Positions 49,059 to 61,474 of a stretch of DNA of 64,000 bases are shown here, piece after piece. The notes below the pieces were generated by a model. That model was given only the letters and a program-made list of their open reading frames with translations. It was not told the DNA's origin and did no database searches. The stretch lies in assembly GCA_963920525.1 (NCBI GenBank), contig OY986436.1, positions 32,831,069 through 32,895,068 of the forward strand, given 5' to 3'. Made by a program: the position numbers and the translations under genes. Position 1 is the first letter of the stretch. The number at the start of each line of letters is the position of its first letter. The DNA comes from Dichetophora obliterata (lineage: Eukaryota; Arthropoda; Insecta; Diptera; Sciomyzidae).

Positions 49059-49418
49059 AACCAAAATAGACGAGTCGCTACGTAACGAGTGAAGACGAAA
49101 ATTTTCGCTTAAATGCAATTCAATGTTGCTGTCCAAAATAAACTCACGTCAACTCATCGAAACTGAACGAAACAGTTTGTCAAAACGTTTTGTTCCGTAA
49201 GAACCGAACTTTTAGCGTCTTAACTCGTCAACCACAGCTGTTCAAATTGAGCGACATTTCTTTCACTCATAGTTCACAAATTTTTTTTAATAATTAACAA
49301 AGTTTTATGTTTCAGACGAGTTGATCAAATCGTTTCATTTTGGGTTAAATGTCAAAACAGACGAAACGAGTGCAGGCATGCGGCAAGTTGCAATAGTCTC
49401 TTTCCGTCTATTTTGGTT
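49059..49418. mobile_element. MITE, 360 bp
   Basis: The ends AACCAAAATAGACG and CGTCTATTTTGGTT are a perfect 14-bp inverted pair. Subterminal sequences are rich in ACGAGT and GACGA motifs. No coding sequence. Confidence 0.75.
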
Positions 49419-50860
49419 GGGCATTTACTTGCCTCGTCTCTCTGTACTGAGTTAGTTCTGAACGCGATTGCGAATTGTCCACATCAAATAGTTTAAAATA
49501 GAGCAAACGTGCAGAGTTTTAACACGTTCATAAAATAGAAACTAAATTTTATATTAAAACAAAATAAAATGCAGTAGCAAGCAATAAGTATGTACTTAAT
49601 AACTTGAAAAAGATTGTGTAAAATAAAATGAAGAATTCATTTTTAAAAGTCGTGTAAAATACATGCAAAAAAACCAAAAAACTTTTTTCTCTGAAAAAGT
49701 AAAGATTAAAGTATGCTTTTAGGTTAGTTCAATTCAATAGTTTTATTTAGTACTTTTATGTAAACATTTTAATTTTATAATTTTAAACTATTTCTTGAAA
49801 CATTTTGCTTCCTTTTACGTTTTTAACAAGATTTTAAAACTCCCCAAAATCAGTTTTTTCATTGAAATAACGACATTTGTGTGGCAGGTTCTTGGTCAAA
49901 TAATATTTTCTATTGAAGAATGCCGCCCTTTTGAATAATGAAGGTAAATACACCTGTAAAATTCCAAGAAAAATTAAGCTCAAAATGCTTTAAAAGAAAG
50001 AACTGGATCTGATAAAAAAAGCTTAAGCATTTAGACTATTATTATTATTTATTTGAACATAAATTAGTACAGTAAGATACAAAAAGATCTTTAATTAGTA
50101 CAACGCATAAGAATATATAATCAACTAATAAAATTTTTCGACGCAATTCAAAAAGACTGTCTTGTTTTCAAGTCATAGACTTGAGGAGAGATTCATAAAT
50201 AACAATAATAAATGGCTTCACGCCTCAATTGGTTTCGAAAACTTTAATGTTCAGAGAAAAAAAGGGTTTTTCAACAAAATCTAAATTCCAACAAAACGAA
50301 ATTGCTGCAAAATAATTCATAGAAGTATAACGTTATGCGACAAAAAATTAAGCTTAGAGATTCAGTTCAGGCGAGCTCATCGAAACTAGGTGAGAACATC
50401 TATAGTTCGTTCTCCTAAGCGCCTCTCAAATAAAATTAAAATATTTTCAAAAGCATTCGAGGCTATTTTAATGGTAGTAGAAGCGAAACTGACCACTCAC
50501 CAAAATAAATATATAAGATCAAATGACCCTCAAAGGTTTCCATTTTATAAAGTACGATACGGTAGGTAGGTTCAGTAGCTTGTTTGATAAGCAATTTTAC
50601 ACTTAAAAAACTTATGTGCAAGGTATCAAAGTGATATTGCGAAATGTGTATATATATCTATATATGTGTTTGTACATATAAATATATCTAAATATCGTAT
50701 TTTTTCTAAATAACAACATAAAAAAAATAACGTACCCTCGCTTTTTAAAATTAAAGTTATTTTAATTTTAACCATTACTTTAGTAAGAAAGGGTTAGTTT
50801 AAAAAATCGAAAATATTTCGTTATTTTTTTAATGCTGTCCCAAATAAATGTTGCTGGCTT
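49419..50860. other. Intronic spacer
   Basis: No gene or clear repeat was seen. Confidence 0.45.
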
Positions 50861-52269
50861 GTATCTTAATATATAAAAGGCAAGCACGGTGCTCCGTGTC
50901 CAATATCTCTCATACTGTTCAACCTTAAAGTATGCACAACTTAATACATAAAAGGGAAGAATGCTGCTCCGCAAAGAGTATTTCTTAAATTGTAATTATT
51001 TTTTGACAGTAAATTAATTTTACAAGACACACTGCTCTCAAAAAATTTCAGCCCAGAAAATATATTTGATACTTATCAGAGGCAATATTGGGTTTTTACA
51101 ATAATACGTTTTTGATCTAACTACCTCTTTTTTTTATCTTATCTTAAAAAGAAGTGTACATTTTGATGTCGCCACTACCGGGTCCACCAATTTAAACCAA
51201 AATTTAAACCATCTAGGGTACGTTGGGTATGGTCCGTAGATGGTTTATGTTAAGTTTGCACGAAATCGGTATAGTGGTTCTGGAAATATGGCATTTTTAA
51301 AAATTTCCCACACACTCCCATACAAATCGTTCGTGCGGGTTGGTGTCCGTTAAGATCTCAGGAACGGTAACACCTAAGGGCATCAAATTTACAAAATTTG
51401 TTGCTAAGGCCCATATCTCAAATAATATATACATAAAAAATTCCACACAACCTGTTACCGCCCACAAATTACTAAAAACGTTATATTTCAGACAGACTGT
51501 TGCATTGGACTAAAATTTTGTTAGTTAGTTTGTACGATTACTCTGAACAAAAAATGGGAGTGGGCGAACTATAACTACGCCCACTTTTCAGAAATCATTG
51601 TAATTCTTGAGTTGTGCATGTTTTTATAGTTAAACTTGGTGTATATGTGCTATGATCACCAAGTGGTGATCACTATATACATAAATGTTGCCACGCCTAC
51701 TTTTACCGCCCCTTCTTTACACACAAAATCGTTTGTGCAGTGTCTTTTAAGATCGCAATAACGGTAACACCATAGGCCACCAAATTTACAACATCTGTTA
51801 TCAACGTTTACATCTCAAATAATAAAATCCAAAAAATGCAACACCCCCTATTACTGCCCACAAATCAATTGATGTGCTATATTTCAGACGAATTTTTCTG
51901 TATTGGACTAAAGTTTTGTAGTTAAGTTTGTATGGTTACTCTAGGCAACTCATCGTGAGTATGGGGTAAAATGGGCGTGGTCTAACTATAACTTTGCCCA
52001 CTTTTCAGAAACGATTACAATTCCCGAGTTGTGTATCTTTAATTTTATGTAAAAGCCTTTGTGACACGTAACGGATGTTCCGCAATCACACGAGAACCAC
52101 TGAAGCAATTTAGACAATAATATTACAAAATAATTTTTGATTTTAACTGAATCATGCTAGGCTATGTAAGGTTTTCCACGCCTACTTTTCGCGCCCACTA
52201 TATGCAAAATTTCTATATTTAAGACGGTTTTTGTCGTATTACACTAAAATTTAGTAATTAAGTTAGTAT
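50861..52269. repeat. DINE-like repeat block
   Basis: ATCTTAATATATAAAAGGCA near 50865 looks like a family start. Several units follow with CCCACAAATCAATTGATGTG, TATATTTCAGACGAATTTTT, GGACTAAAGTTTTGTAGTT and CACGCCTACTTTT. The same words occur at 12.1, 34.0, 53.1 and 55.1-55.4 kb. Confidence 0.65.
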
Positions 52270-52271
52270 AC

Positions 52272-53086
52272 ACTCAAAAAATTTATTTGTAAAATTTTTA
52301 CAAATAATATTAGTAAACAAAATATTCGTACATTCTACAAATATTCGTATAATATACAAGGTATTTTTATTGTGCTATCTTTACGAATTCATTCGTAAAA
52401 TTTTTATAATACCTGATGTAGTGTCCACGAATATATTTGTTTTATATACTAATGATGAATGAAAACAAACAAAAAAAACATAAAAATCTTATAAATTTTT
52501 GCTGACTATTTTTCACATCAGCCTAATCGAAACCACTATATTTTTAAATTTCCCGATTTGGTAAATTTTTTCTTTTGAACCAGAATATATTTAAATTTAC
52601 ACATGATATCCATATCAAATTTTTTAATTATCTTTGTTTTATTATTTTTATAATATTGAGTTGTATAAAATTTATACATTATTTGGAATAAAAAAAGTTT
52701 ATACCACACAAATGTTATAAAAAAGATAAAAACTACCCTCAAGTTTTTTACTGTGTACATATAAATAATAATATTCATAAATTTCTCTTACGTTAGATCT
52801 TAATTAAAAACCGAAATCGTTCAGCCTTGTTTGTCGAACATCTACAGAACATAAGGAACTGTATGATTGTAGCCTACTGGTAGAGTGCTTGGCCCGTAAA
52901 CTAAAGAGCCGGGGTTCAAACCCCAGCTCAGACAGATTTTTTTTTTTTAGAATACGAATAAAATATTCGTAATATGTACTAATAAACGTCAATACTACGA
53001 ATCCTAATCGTGGCTGAAAACTACGAATAAAATTCGAAGAATGGACGCAGCTATTAGTAATATTTACACACAAAAATTTTTGAGTG
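52272..53086. mobile_element. TA-flanked DNA element, 815 bp, carrying a tRNA-like module
   Basis: CACTCAAAAAATTT on the left and AAATTTTTGAGTG on the right are inverted, with TA outside each. It sits inside a DINE-like repeat, whose two halves continue on either side (GTAATTAAGTTAG before, AGTTACTGTTGGCAAC after). The interior repeats TTCGTA/TACGAA motifs and includes the tRNA-like 52866-52937. Confidence 0.75.
52866..52937 (+). tRNA. tRNA-like sequence with A and B boxes and T-run terminator
   Basis: TAGCCTACTGGTAGAGTGC is a good A box and D arm. GGGGTTCAAACCCC is a good B box and T arm, and a T run follows at 52937-52948. The anticodon arm is poorly paired, with C where the invariant U33 should be, and no complete acceptor stem is seen. 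It is probably a pol III-capable pseudogene or SINE head. Confidence 0.55.
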
Positions 53087-53420
53087 TAGTTACTGTTGGC
53101 AACTGTACTCAGAATGGGTTTCCACGTGCTCTTTTACAACCAACAAATGAATGACAACGCTGTATTTCAGACGGTTTTGCTCGTATAAGGCTAAAATTTA
53201 GTAATTCAGTTCGTATGGTTACTTTTGGCAACTGAAATAAAAATAAGCGTGTTCGCACTATATTTACGACCCTTTTTAATGGGATGAGCGTGGAGTGAAG
53301 CAAAGTGCACCAGGTATAAACTTAATTAATCTGATAATTTGGCAGTCCATTTGTTTCGAAGATGAGATGGTTTAGGTAGAAAAAAAACGCTACACCCCCT
53401 TTCACTGCTCACAAATCAAT
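53087..53420. repeat. DINE-like repeat, right half
   Basis: TTTCAGACGGTTTTGCTCGT, GGCTAAAATTTAGTAATTCA and TTCGTATGGTTACTTTTGGC are family words. CACCCCCTTTCACTGCTCAC closes the block. Confidence 0.65.
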
Positions 53421-54999
53421 AAAAATGCAGTACAAATTTTTTACAAAACATTAAAAACTCCTAAACCTTAACTCCTATCATTACAACGAAAATTTGTATT
53501 AAAGGTTTTCCAGATACAATAAATATTTAAGCTCTATCTATTTTGATGTATCCCTAACGGCAGAGGGTACTGTAGTACAAATATGAACCTAATACAAGTC
53601 TAAACGGCTCGACGGATTTCCCTCAAACTTCGTACACATATTTTATGCTTCACAGATTTTATTTTTACATACTTTGTTTTGACCTCGCCTCTTACGCCTT
53701 TTTTTAACTAACGTAAATATAGTTATTTAATTTAAAATTTATTTTATTTTAACACCAAAAACATTTACTACATATCTTGAAAATTGGAGAAATTTTTAGT
53801 GCAACGACTTTTTCATAAAACATCGCAACCTAAGAATGAGACAAAAAAGAACATGAAAATCAAAGTTCGGTCTTTCGATGCAAATATTTCCTCTGTTTAC
53901 AAATGTATTTCATACAAATTTTCTTTGTTCACAAGTTCAATAAAAATATTTTTCAAAAATAGTTTAAACTGTACCGTTAGGTCAGTGTATATATTTTTTA
54001 TGATTTTTTTTCAAAAAAGCTCCAAAATACTGACTTTTTACGCAAAAAATTACCTAAAAATTGTTTTTGTTGTAAAAATAAAATCAAGCAAGAATTGTAC
54101 ATCTAGCTACCTTTCATATGGCATAGAATTCATTTGCAAAAATCCTTTGATTTTTTTGGCGAAATTAATTTTTACCAAAATGTTGTTTTTATATTTTAAA
54201 AAATAAATTCAAGTCTGAAAAATAATTTGTGTGCAAAAATTAGCCCAATATCACTTTCCAATCAAAAGTTATGAATCTTATGATTAAGCTACTTTTTGAT
54301 TTATCAAATAGCTTTGACGTTGTAGACGTGTTTGAGGTCTCACAGCCACGGAATTAAGTATTTGACCTTAATTTACACATGCAGTTTTACTGGTAACATT
54401 TTATGGAGTTTCAAACTAAAAGCGCCGGATTTTAGCAAAGAAAAGGTCCAGCTGGAAACTTGAGGGGGCAGGGGTGAGCGTTAGGGTTCGCACTTCTGAA
54501 AAATCGATTTATTTTCGTCTTTTCTTATAGCTAAACATCCGAAGAATATAGTCTGAAGAATGTTTAAAGTCAATCAGAGCAATACTGCTTACTAAATAGT
54601 CCCCTCTCCTCTAAACTACAGCTCCGACAGCGACACTTTTAAACACATTTTTCTCAAAACCACTTTATTAAAAGTCCGAGTTCACAGCCATTTCAAAACT
54701 ACATTACTTATTTATTTCAAACTTTGTACACACTGTCTACATATACAAATTTTTGCATTAACAGTAAGTTTCACAGTTTTTTTTAATTAAGAGGCTTTCT
54801 CCTTACAAAATACCGGAATTTTTCGTAAAAAAATATAAATTTTCACTTCGAATGACCACCAAAATTGTTAAAATTAAATAAATAATAATCAGAAAACGTT
54901 GGAGAAAGGATTTATTGATACTTCGACTACATTTGATTGATTTTTTAATTATGCATAAAAATCGATGTATGTATGTGGGTATGTTTGTACATTAAATAT
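53421..54999. other. Intronic spacer with weak repeat traces
   Basis: AAAGCGCCGGATTTTAGC near 54420 resembles AAAGCGCCGGGTTTCAGCTA near 58920, a likely Helitron-like 3' end. The frame at 53784-54206 (Lys/Phe-rich, 140 aa) has no recognisable motif and looks like AT-rich chance coding. Confidence 0.45.
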
Positions 55000-55427
55000 A
55001 AACTCAAAAAACGCTAAACCGATCTTTATGAAATTTTCAGGGAAACTGAAGCCACATTTTGAGAGTGTTTCTGTGATGTTTGGTTTCGATTGGACAAAAA
55101 GGCCCACAAACCAATAAAAAGGGTATATATCAGATTGTTTTGATTGTAAAAAACTAAAATGTAGTCATTTTGTTTAGATGATTACTGTCGGCAAGCGTAT
55201 AAAAAATGGGCGTGGGCGAAATATATCTAAATACTAAAATTTGGTGATTTAGTTCATATTTTTACTCTCGACAACTTTCCAAAAAATGGGTGTGGTCGCA
55301 CTATGTATGCGCCCACTTTTATCGTCCACAAATTAGCAAAAATGCTTATTAGACGGTTTTAACCGTAGAGGACTAAAATTTGGTAATTTAGCTTTTATGT
55401 CTTTATAAAATTTTAGAAAGTTATTAA
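55000..55427. repeat. DINE-like repeat
   Basis: CGCTAAACCGATCTTTATGA, GTGGTCGCACTATG, GCCCACTTTTATCGTCCACA and AGACGGTTTTAACCGTAGAG belong to the family seen at 51-53 kb. It ends at the piggyBac insertion site. Confidence 0.65.
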
Positions 55428-58260
55428 CCCATTAATTACCAAAAATTTAAACATTGGAATTTTTTGATGAAACTTTCAGCAACGACTAAATTTACCATGT
55501 TTAATATTTAAAAAGGACAACCAACAAAATTCAACAAGCAGTTTTCTGGAAAACTGGCGTGTGTTTGACCACACGCTGGTATTGTTAGGTGTCTTGAAAT
55601 TTTTTTGTTTGATAAATTTTGTTTAGTTCATTTAATAATTTATGTAAGTCAATTAGACAAATATAAGAGCAAATAAGGTTTTAAATAAATGCAGCTAGAA
55701 TCAGATAAGTACATAAAAGTAAAAAGATAGTTTTTTAATAGTTTTAATTGTTTATTTAAAAAAAAAATATTGGGAATTATTCAATCCTTGGTTTTTTATT
55801 TTGACGTGTGCAACGATGTTCTAAATACAATTGTTTGTTCTCGTGGAATAATTTAAAGCATTTTTCTGTGTGAAGGTGAACGTTACATTTCTCACATTTG
55901 AATATGGTGGCTCTTGGTGTGCACACAATGCAACGGCGACGAGAACTGGTCTTCAATGGAACGTGCAAGCCTTCTACTTTAGGAAGGTTTTGTTGAATAT
56001 AATCAGGGTCTGAGTCGTCAGATGAAGGCTCCGTTCCGTCCATGGTATCTTCCGACACAAGGAGCAAAGACTTAGTCACCTAATTTTTTAAGTCAATCTG
56101 TGACATAGGCTTTGATTTTTTAGAAGCTGCTACGAAACAATGCAGTTTCCATGCATTAACAACACTGCTGTCCAAACATTGAATCCAGAGAGGCCACCAC
56201 CACTTTTTGCCACGAATGCCGATACGGTAATTGGCAACTCTATTGTCGTGTAAGTCCACGCCGCCCATATATCTATTATAATCATTGAATGCGAGAGGCT
56301 GAGGAACACTATCTTTTTTTTCTTTTCTTTGCTGTATCGTTGCACATTATCATTGGATCAATTGCATCGTAATTTGTTGCGATAGTAACTTCTGAATTAT
56401 CCATCCAACGAATTATCATAATGTTATTTCGTATTTCGTATGTATAGTCGGTTTCGTGCTTTTTCAAATCTTTTTTCCCAGTTTTCAATGGGGCACCGGC
56501 AATACGATTCGATCGAACAGTACAGGTTGCGCAGAAGCCTTTCTCTCTCAATAAGCACATCAAGTAATGTGAGGTAAAAAAATTGTCAAAATGGACGGTA
56601 TGGTGCATTGGATGCTCACAGTGTGATAAAAGTTCCATTACGATGGATGCACCAAGTCCCAAACATATATCCATTGTCTGAACAAAGTGCCCACAGTTTA
56701 TACCCGAAACGAATTGGTTTTCCTCGTATGAACATTTTTGCTGAGTGGCATCCAAAATAGGGTACCATAGTCTCATCGATCGATTAATGCTCCGCAAAAA
56801 CACCGAACTGCATGTAACGTTTGTTGAGCTTATCAAACAATGGCCGAACCTTTGCGTACTTATCATTTTTATCTAAAATGTCATTATTAGCGATATGAAA
56901 GTTTGCTTTCAATTTCGTGAACATGTTTCGCGACATTGTTTGACGAATTATAGGTATGCCGAAAGCTGGATCCAAACTCCAATACAATGTTATTTGTGGG
57001 ATATTGTGATACCCAGAAAATAGAAGAATACCAATGAAACGTTGTATCAGATATTTGTCGCAAAAATTGCCGATGTTATTTTTTTGGGCAGAATATCGAT
57101 TTGTTTCGTCCACAAGAAGACTTATTATTTCCTCGTCAAAAAATAATTTAAATAATTCAAATGGATTTTTATTGCTTATAGTTTGGAGCAGTGGCTCTTG
57201 CTTTTCTTTTATCAATGGCTCATGTACAGGTTGCATATCGTAGGCAGTACGTTTGCTTTTTTTCCAAACGGTCTTGAAATCGGTTGCAGGACGATATTTA
57301 TGTTTGGGTAGTTCTTTTAATGTCGATGGTAGTGGTTCCGCCTCTGGAACTTCAACTGCAGGTCCACTATAATCTTCAGTAACAGATGAGTAAATAACTT
57401 CGATTGTACCTTTAAATGTACTCTTGATTAGCTACATAAAATAAAGGAAACAATTTGAAAACAAAATACCTGCTACTTCGGTCAACGGATTTTCATCCGA
57501 AATAATATTTGTGGAAACTATGTCATCATCTAAGTTTTCACAATCAGAATCGCCGGCATTATTTTCAGGGGGCAGACAAACAACAGTTTTAATATCGGAT
57601 GCTCTCCCATCTGTATTGTCGGGTTCATCATCACTCCAATTATCGATGATTGCTTGCAATTCTGCGTTTGTAAGGTATTTTCGGCAAGACATTTGGCACA
57701 ACTTTTTTTAGAAATAACACACTTGTTTTGAATAGTAATAACTAATATATACCACAATTCAAAATTTCAATAAAGTTCCCACTATGTAATGCGTAAACAT
57801 GATAAAAACACCTGTTTTATAAACAAACACTCTCTTACTGATAAACAAAAAATATCAAAGTCGAAGACACTATCAGTACCAGCGTGTGGTAGAGCACACG
57901 CTTAATTTTACTGTTATCTAGCATCACATATACTTTTCTCTTATGTTTTTAAATTATCTGCTCTTCTTATTTGGACTTTTGACAACATATAACAGTACAA
58001 AAATAATAAGTTTTTTTGCAATATGTATCAAATACAATTGATTTAAAAAAGTATATTTTTGGACACTTTTTAAACCCCCCTTTAGAAAAAAGGGGCGTGC
58101 GAACATTTTTAAAATAAATTTTTTTTTTGTGTTTGTAATCGAATAAACCTTAATATAAACAATGTAGGCATTTAATAATTTATATTTTTCTATGCATTGT
58201 ATATACCCAAAGTCGATGAATGCTAAACGTGTGTTCAAACACACGGCGGTAAGAAATGGG
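55428..58260 (-). mobile_element. piggyBac-like transposon with both ends
   Basis: TTAA lies on both sides (55424-55427 and 58261-58264). The ends CCCATTAATTACC and the inverse of CCCATTTCTTACC agree at 11 of 13 positions. Subterminal palindromes of GTGTG/CACAC type lie inside each end (near 55557 and 58231). It encodes a broken transposase on the minus strand. It is one of the most complete elements here and sits in the gene B intron. Confidence 0.88.
55777..57701 (-). pseudogene. piggyBac transposase (DDE_Tnp_1_7-like), broken
   Basis: The acidic N terminus (KYLTNAELQAIIDNWSDDEP) is followed by a possible short intron near 57433-57470 (GTATTT...TGTAG). The transposase core begins at about 57240 (NPFELFKLFFDEEIIS). 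SIDETMVPYFG comes just after an in-frame stop. A frameshift in the FGLGASIVMELL region follows, then HFDNFFTSHYLM with the catalytic Asp and MGGVDLHDNRVANY with the late catalytic Asp. It ends with a Cys-rich finger (CIVCTPRATIFKCEKCNVHL). At least two premature stops and two frameshifts make it non-functional. Confidence 0.9.
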
Positions 58261-59149
58261 TTAAACACATTCAAAAGAGGGATGTTTTTGCATTTTAAAA
58301 TGAGGCGTGGCATCTCTAATACAAAACCAATGTGCAATATTGATTAGTTTTTGAATTAGAGATCGCACAGCTGCCGAATTCGGTATTCGAACAAAACTTA
58401 CACGTGCTGTTTCACTGATTTATAATACATTTACACCGAAACTAAAACATGTTTTATCGCTATTGTGTTTTATCTCAAAACACGACTGTTTACGCTGTCT
58501 TTTTAACAAGTCCGTTTGACGTTTATGTTTTCTTATTGTTTCATTTTTGCTTTTATGTTGCTCATTTTCGTGAAAAATTAAGCTTTGACAGTTTTTTTTA
58601 CCATGATATGTTTCTACCTTTACAGTGTTTTAATGGTGTTTTATAATAAAACGCTCTGTGAGGTGTTTAAATTTTGTATGGTAAAACACTCAAAATAAGT
58701 CGTGTTTTGGCTGTTAAACGCGATAAATGCATAAGACACGTTTTGAAGGTTTGGTGTAAATGTACTATTACTGTAAATGTACCTCCCATACAACCCAAAT
58801 TTGAGAAATTTAATAGCTTTTGAATTAAAGGTCGTACACAGGCACGGAAATCAGTATACGACCACAATTTACACAAGCAAGATTATATTTGATGGGCGTT
58901 TGGAAACGGAGGCGTTTCAGCAAAGCGCCGGGTTTCAGCTAGTTTCATTATATTTTCCATTTAGTATCATTTTTAAAGTACAACTTTTGTCATTTTCGTT
59001 GAAAACGAAATCAAATAAATCGCAAATTTAATGCTGAAAAAATGTTCATTTGTTACGCAAAATTCTGAGAATTTTGAGAAACTTGAAATATTGTAGTTTC
59101 AACGAATTTATTTCATAAAATTTTCTCTCGGCAGATAAAAAAATATTTC
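58261..59149. repeat. Helitron/DINE-like remnants
   Basis: GCGTGGCATCTC, TGAATTAGAGATCGCACAG and, 500 bp on, TGAATTAAAGGTCGTACACAG are paired related blocks. AAAGCGCCGGGTTTCAGCTAGT near 58920 resembles a Helitron 3' end with CTAG. No convincing gene. Confidence 0.4.
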
Positions 59150-59570
59150 ACAAAAATTTAGAGCCTCATTTTTGTATTTTTTGGTGAAGGTCATACGCTT
59201 AGTCTGGCTGACCTTCAAGTTGTTAGGCTTCTTACGTTGTATTCTTTCATGTAAATCATTTTTTTTTTAGTAATCTTCTAATGGTGTCATCACTTACTGG
59301 CTTACCTAAAGTTTGTTTCACAATTTGAGAAGCTATTTTTACAGCACTGGAAGCTAGATTTACCTTTGTTTTTCTAACTACAGCACTTATTTTGGTGTCA
59401 CTAAGAGGCTTTTGTCGCCGTGCTCCAAGCAAATTCCCCAATGTTTGATGTTTGGCAAAATTTTGTCGATTATTTTTTATTGTACAGAGAATTTTTCCAA
59501 CAATTTCACCTATTTCACGCAAGGATTAACCATTTAAGACTGACTTCAAAAAGGAGTTACTATTTTTTTT
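59150..59570 (-). pseudogene. Tc1-like transposase N-terminal fragment
   Basis: The minus-strand frame has SLREIGEIVGKILCTIKN, a helix-turn-helix typical of Tc1 transposases. RRQKPLSDTKISAVVRKTK follows, with GKPVSDDTIRRLLKKK as the second helix-turn-helix. After a shift, NDLHERIQRKKPNNLK can be read. The catalytic domain is absent. Confidence 0.8.
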
Positions 59571-60429
59571 TTAATGTATGTGCAACGATAACTCCTAAAG
59601 CACTTGCCCGATTGCCGTAATTTTTTGTCAACAAATAGAGACCATGAACACAAAGGTGAACATCTAAAAAAAAGAACGATATTCTACAAATGGTCATGTC
59701 ACTATTGACACTTTGGTACTGAAATTTAGTACAGGGGTACGAAGAATTATTGAGAAACTGGTAAAAATTCGACAAAGAGGCATGGTAACGTTAGAAAAGC
59801 GCAGGTAGGTGAATAGGTAGAATTAGTAAAAAAGTGATCAGGACTAGACCCACCCTTAAAGCTACTCTGGCGCACCGGATTTTTAGAGCTGTAGAATTCA
59901 TATTGTACACGGTATGATTTGAATTTTTTTTTTACATATTCTTGAATAGTTTTACAATAACACTCAATTAAAAAGCAAAATTCGATTTTCAAAAAATTGT
60001 TTGCATAGAACCCCACTTAAGGTTAAATTTTTCAACATCTTCGGATGAAAAAGTCAACTCTTAAATTGAATGTGTTCAACTTTTTTAATTATCTTGTCTT
60101 TAAGTCATCTTGTAACATGAATTTTTCAACTTTTTTGTTTGATAAAGTCAATATGTTAAGTTACCCTTATAGTTTAAATATTTCTTTAAGTATTGTTTTT
60201 AATTTTGTAGTGGAAATGTACAATCTTTCAAGTTGAATAATTTTTTTCCACTATTACATAAACAAAGTCTACAGTGGCTTAAAAAGATCTAGTTATTTAT
60301 TGAAAATGAACATACTTTTTAATATACTAAATATAATATTTCTAGTTTGCATACCAATTCGAACTTCCAAAAGTGAAGAGTTTTATTATCTGCTCTGGTT
60401 AATTGAATATTTCTTCTTAATATTTTTAG
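59571..60429. other. End of the gene B intron
   Basis: AT-rich, no features apart from the acceptor TATTTTTAG at 60421-60429. Confidence 0.5.
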
Positions 60430-61474
60430 TGCCGCACTTACTAAAGACGAAGCGGCAATAAAAGCAGCCGTTGAAGCAGCAATTAGAAAATTTCAAATGG
60501 AAACAGCAGAAGCAGTAGCAATACAAAATCAAAAATATAAAGAAGAAGAACAAAAAGCAGTAGCAGAAGCAGAACAAACAGCAAAAAAAGATGCAGCAAA
60601 AAACAAAGACGATGTACGAATCGCAGCTGAAAATGCAGAAAAAGCAGCAGTAGAAGCAGCAAAGGTAGAAGCACTAGCAAAAGTAGCAAAAGAAGCACAA
60701 GATGCAGCAAAAGCAGCTGAAAACGAAAAAACACAAGCAGTAGCAGACGCAGTTAGCATTATTAGAGCAGCGGCAAAAGCAGAATCAGATAGACAAGCAG
60801 CAATACGCGAACAAGATTTAAAAAATGAAATAGCAGCAAAGGTAAAAGCTCTGCAAGATGAAGCAAAAATAAGAGAAGATGCCGCAAAAGCAAAAGCTGA
60901 AGCAGATGAACAGAAAGCAGTAAATGAAGCAAGAGACGCTGCAAGACTTGCCGCAGAAGCAGCAGCAGCAGAGAACAAAAGACAAAGAGATGCAGCAAGA
61001 ATTACCGAAAATGAACAAAAAATACAACAAGCCAAAACAGCAGCAGAAACTAAAGCAAGAGAAGAAGCAGCGAGAGTAGCAGCAGCAGCAGAAAAAGACA
61101 AAACAGACTCAATAAATGCAGCAGTGGCGGAAGAAAGACGAAAAGCGCAAGTGGAAGCTGATAGAAAAAAAGCAGAAGCCGATGCAAAAAAGCAGGCTGC
61201 AGTCGATGCAGCAAAAGCAGAAGCCACTAAAAAAGTTGAAGATGATGCAGCAACAAAAGCAATAGCGGCAGCAGCAAAAGCTGAAGAAGATAAAAAAAAA
61301 GCAGTTGATGCAGCAGTAGCAGCAGCAGTAGCAGCAGCAGAAACAGACTTTGCTCAACAAGCAGCACAAAGAGAAGCAGATTTAAGAAAAGCATTAAAAG
61401 AAAAATATGATGAATTAATAAACGCCGCGAAACAGAAAGCAATAAACGAAGCAGTAGCTAAAGCAGCGCCATAA
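60430..61474 (+). CDS. Gene B exon 2: secreted Ala/Lys/Glu-rich helical protein
   Basis: This is the second exon of the paralog of gene A; the joined protein is 369 aa. The acceptor is TATTTTTAG before TGCCGCACTTAC. The split codon AA|T gives Asn and leads straight into ALTKDEAAIKAAVEAAIRKF, upstream of the first in-exon Met at 60497, so the true start is the signal exon. The rest is almost entirely Ala, Lys, Glu, Gln, Asp and Arg. There is no Cys, no Gly, no Trp and Pro only at the end, predicting a single very long helix or coiled coil. Ala codons are mostly GCA. Residues about 135-205 (RQAAIREQDLKNEIAAKV..., ADEQKAV at 180-186) align with gene A residues about 275-345. The C terminus is ...EAVAKAAP then TAA. 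The antisense frames (Leu- or Cys-rich) are shadows. The function is not recognised; a secreted structural protein is the most economical guess. Confidence 0.82.

Larger units (their letters stand above)
44267..60429 (+). other. Gene B intron (about 16.2 kb, phase 2)
   Basis: It begins GTATGT and ends TATTTTTAG. It contains an RTE-like LINE, a hAT MITE, DINE-like repeats, a piggyBac element and a Tc1 fragment. No other exon was recognised. Confidence 0.6.

Noticed and set aside
53784..54206. 140-aa Lys/Phe-rich ORF
   Set aside because: Composition is that of AT-rich noncoding DNA, with no motif, signal or splice context.
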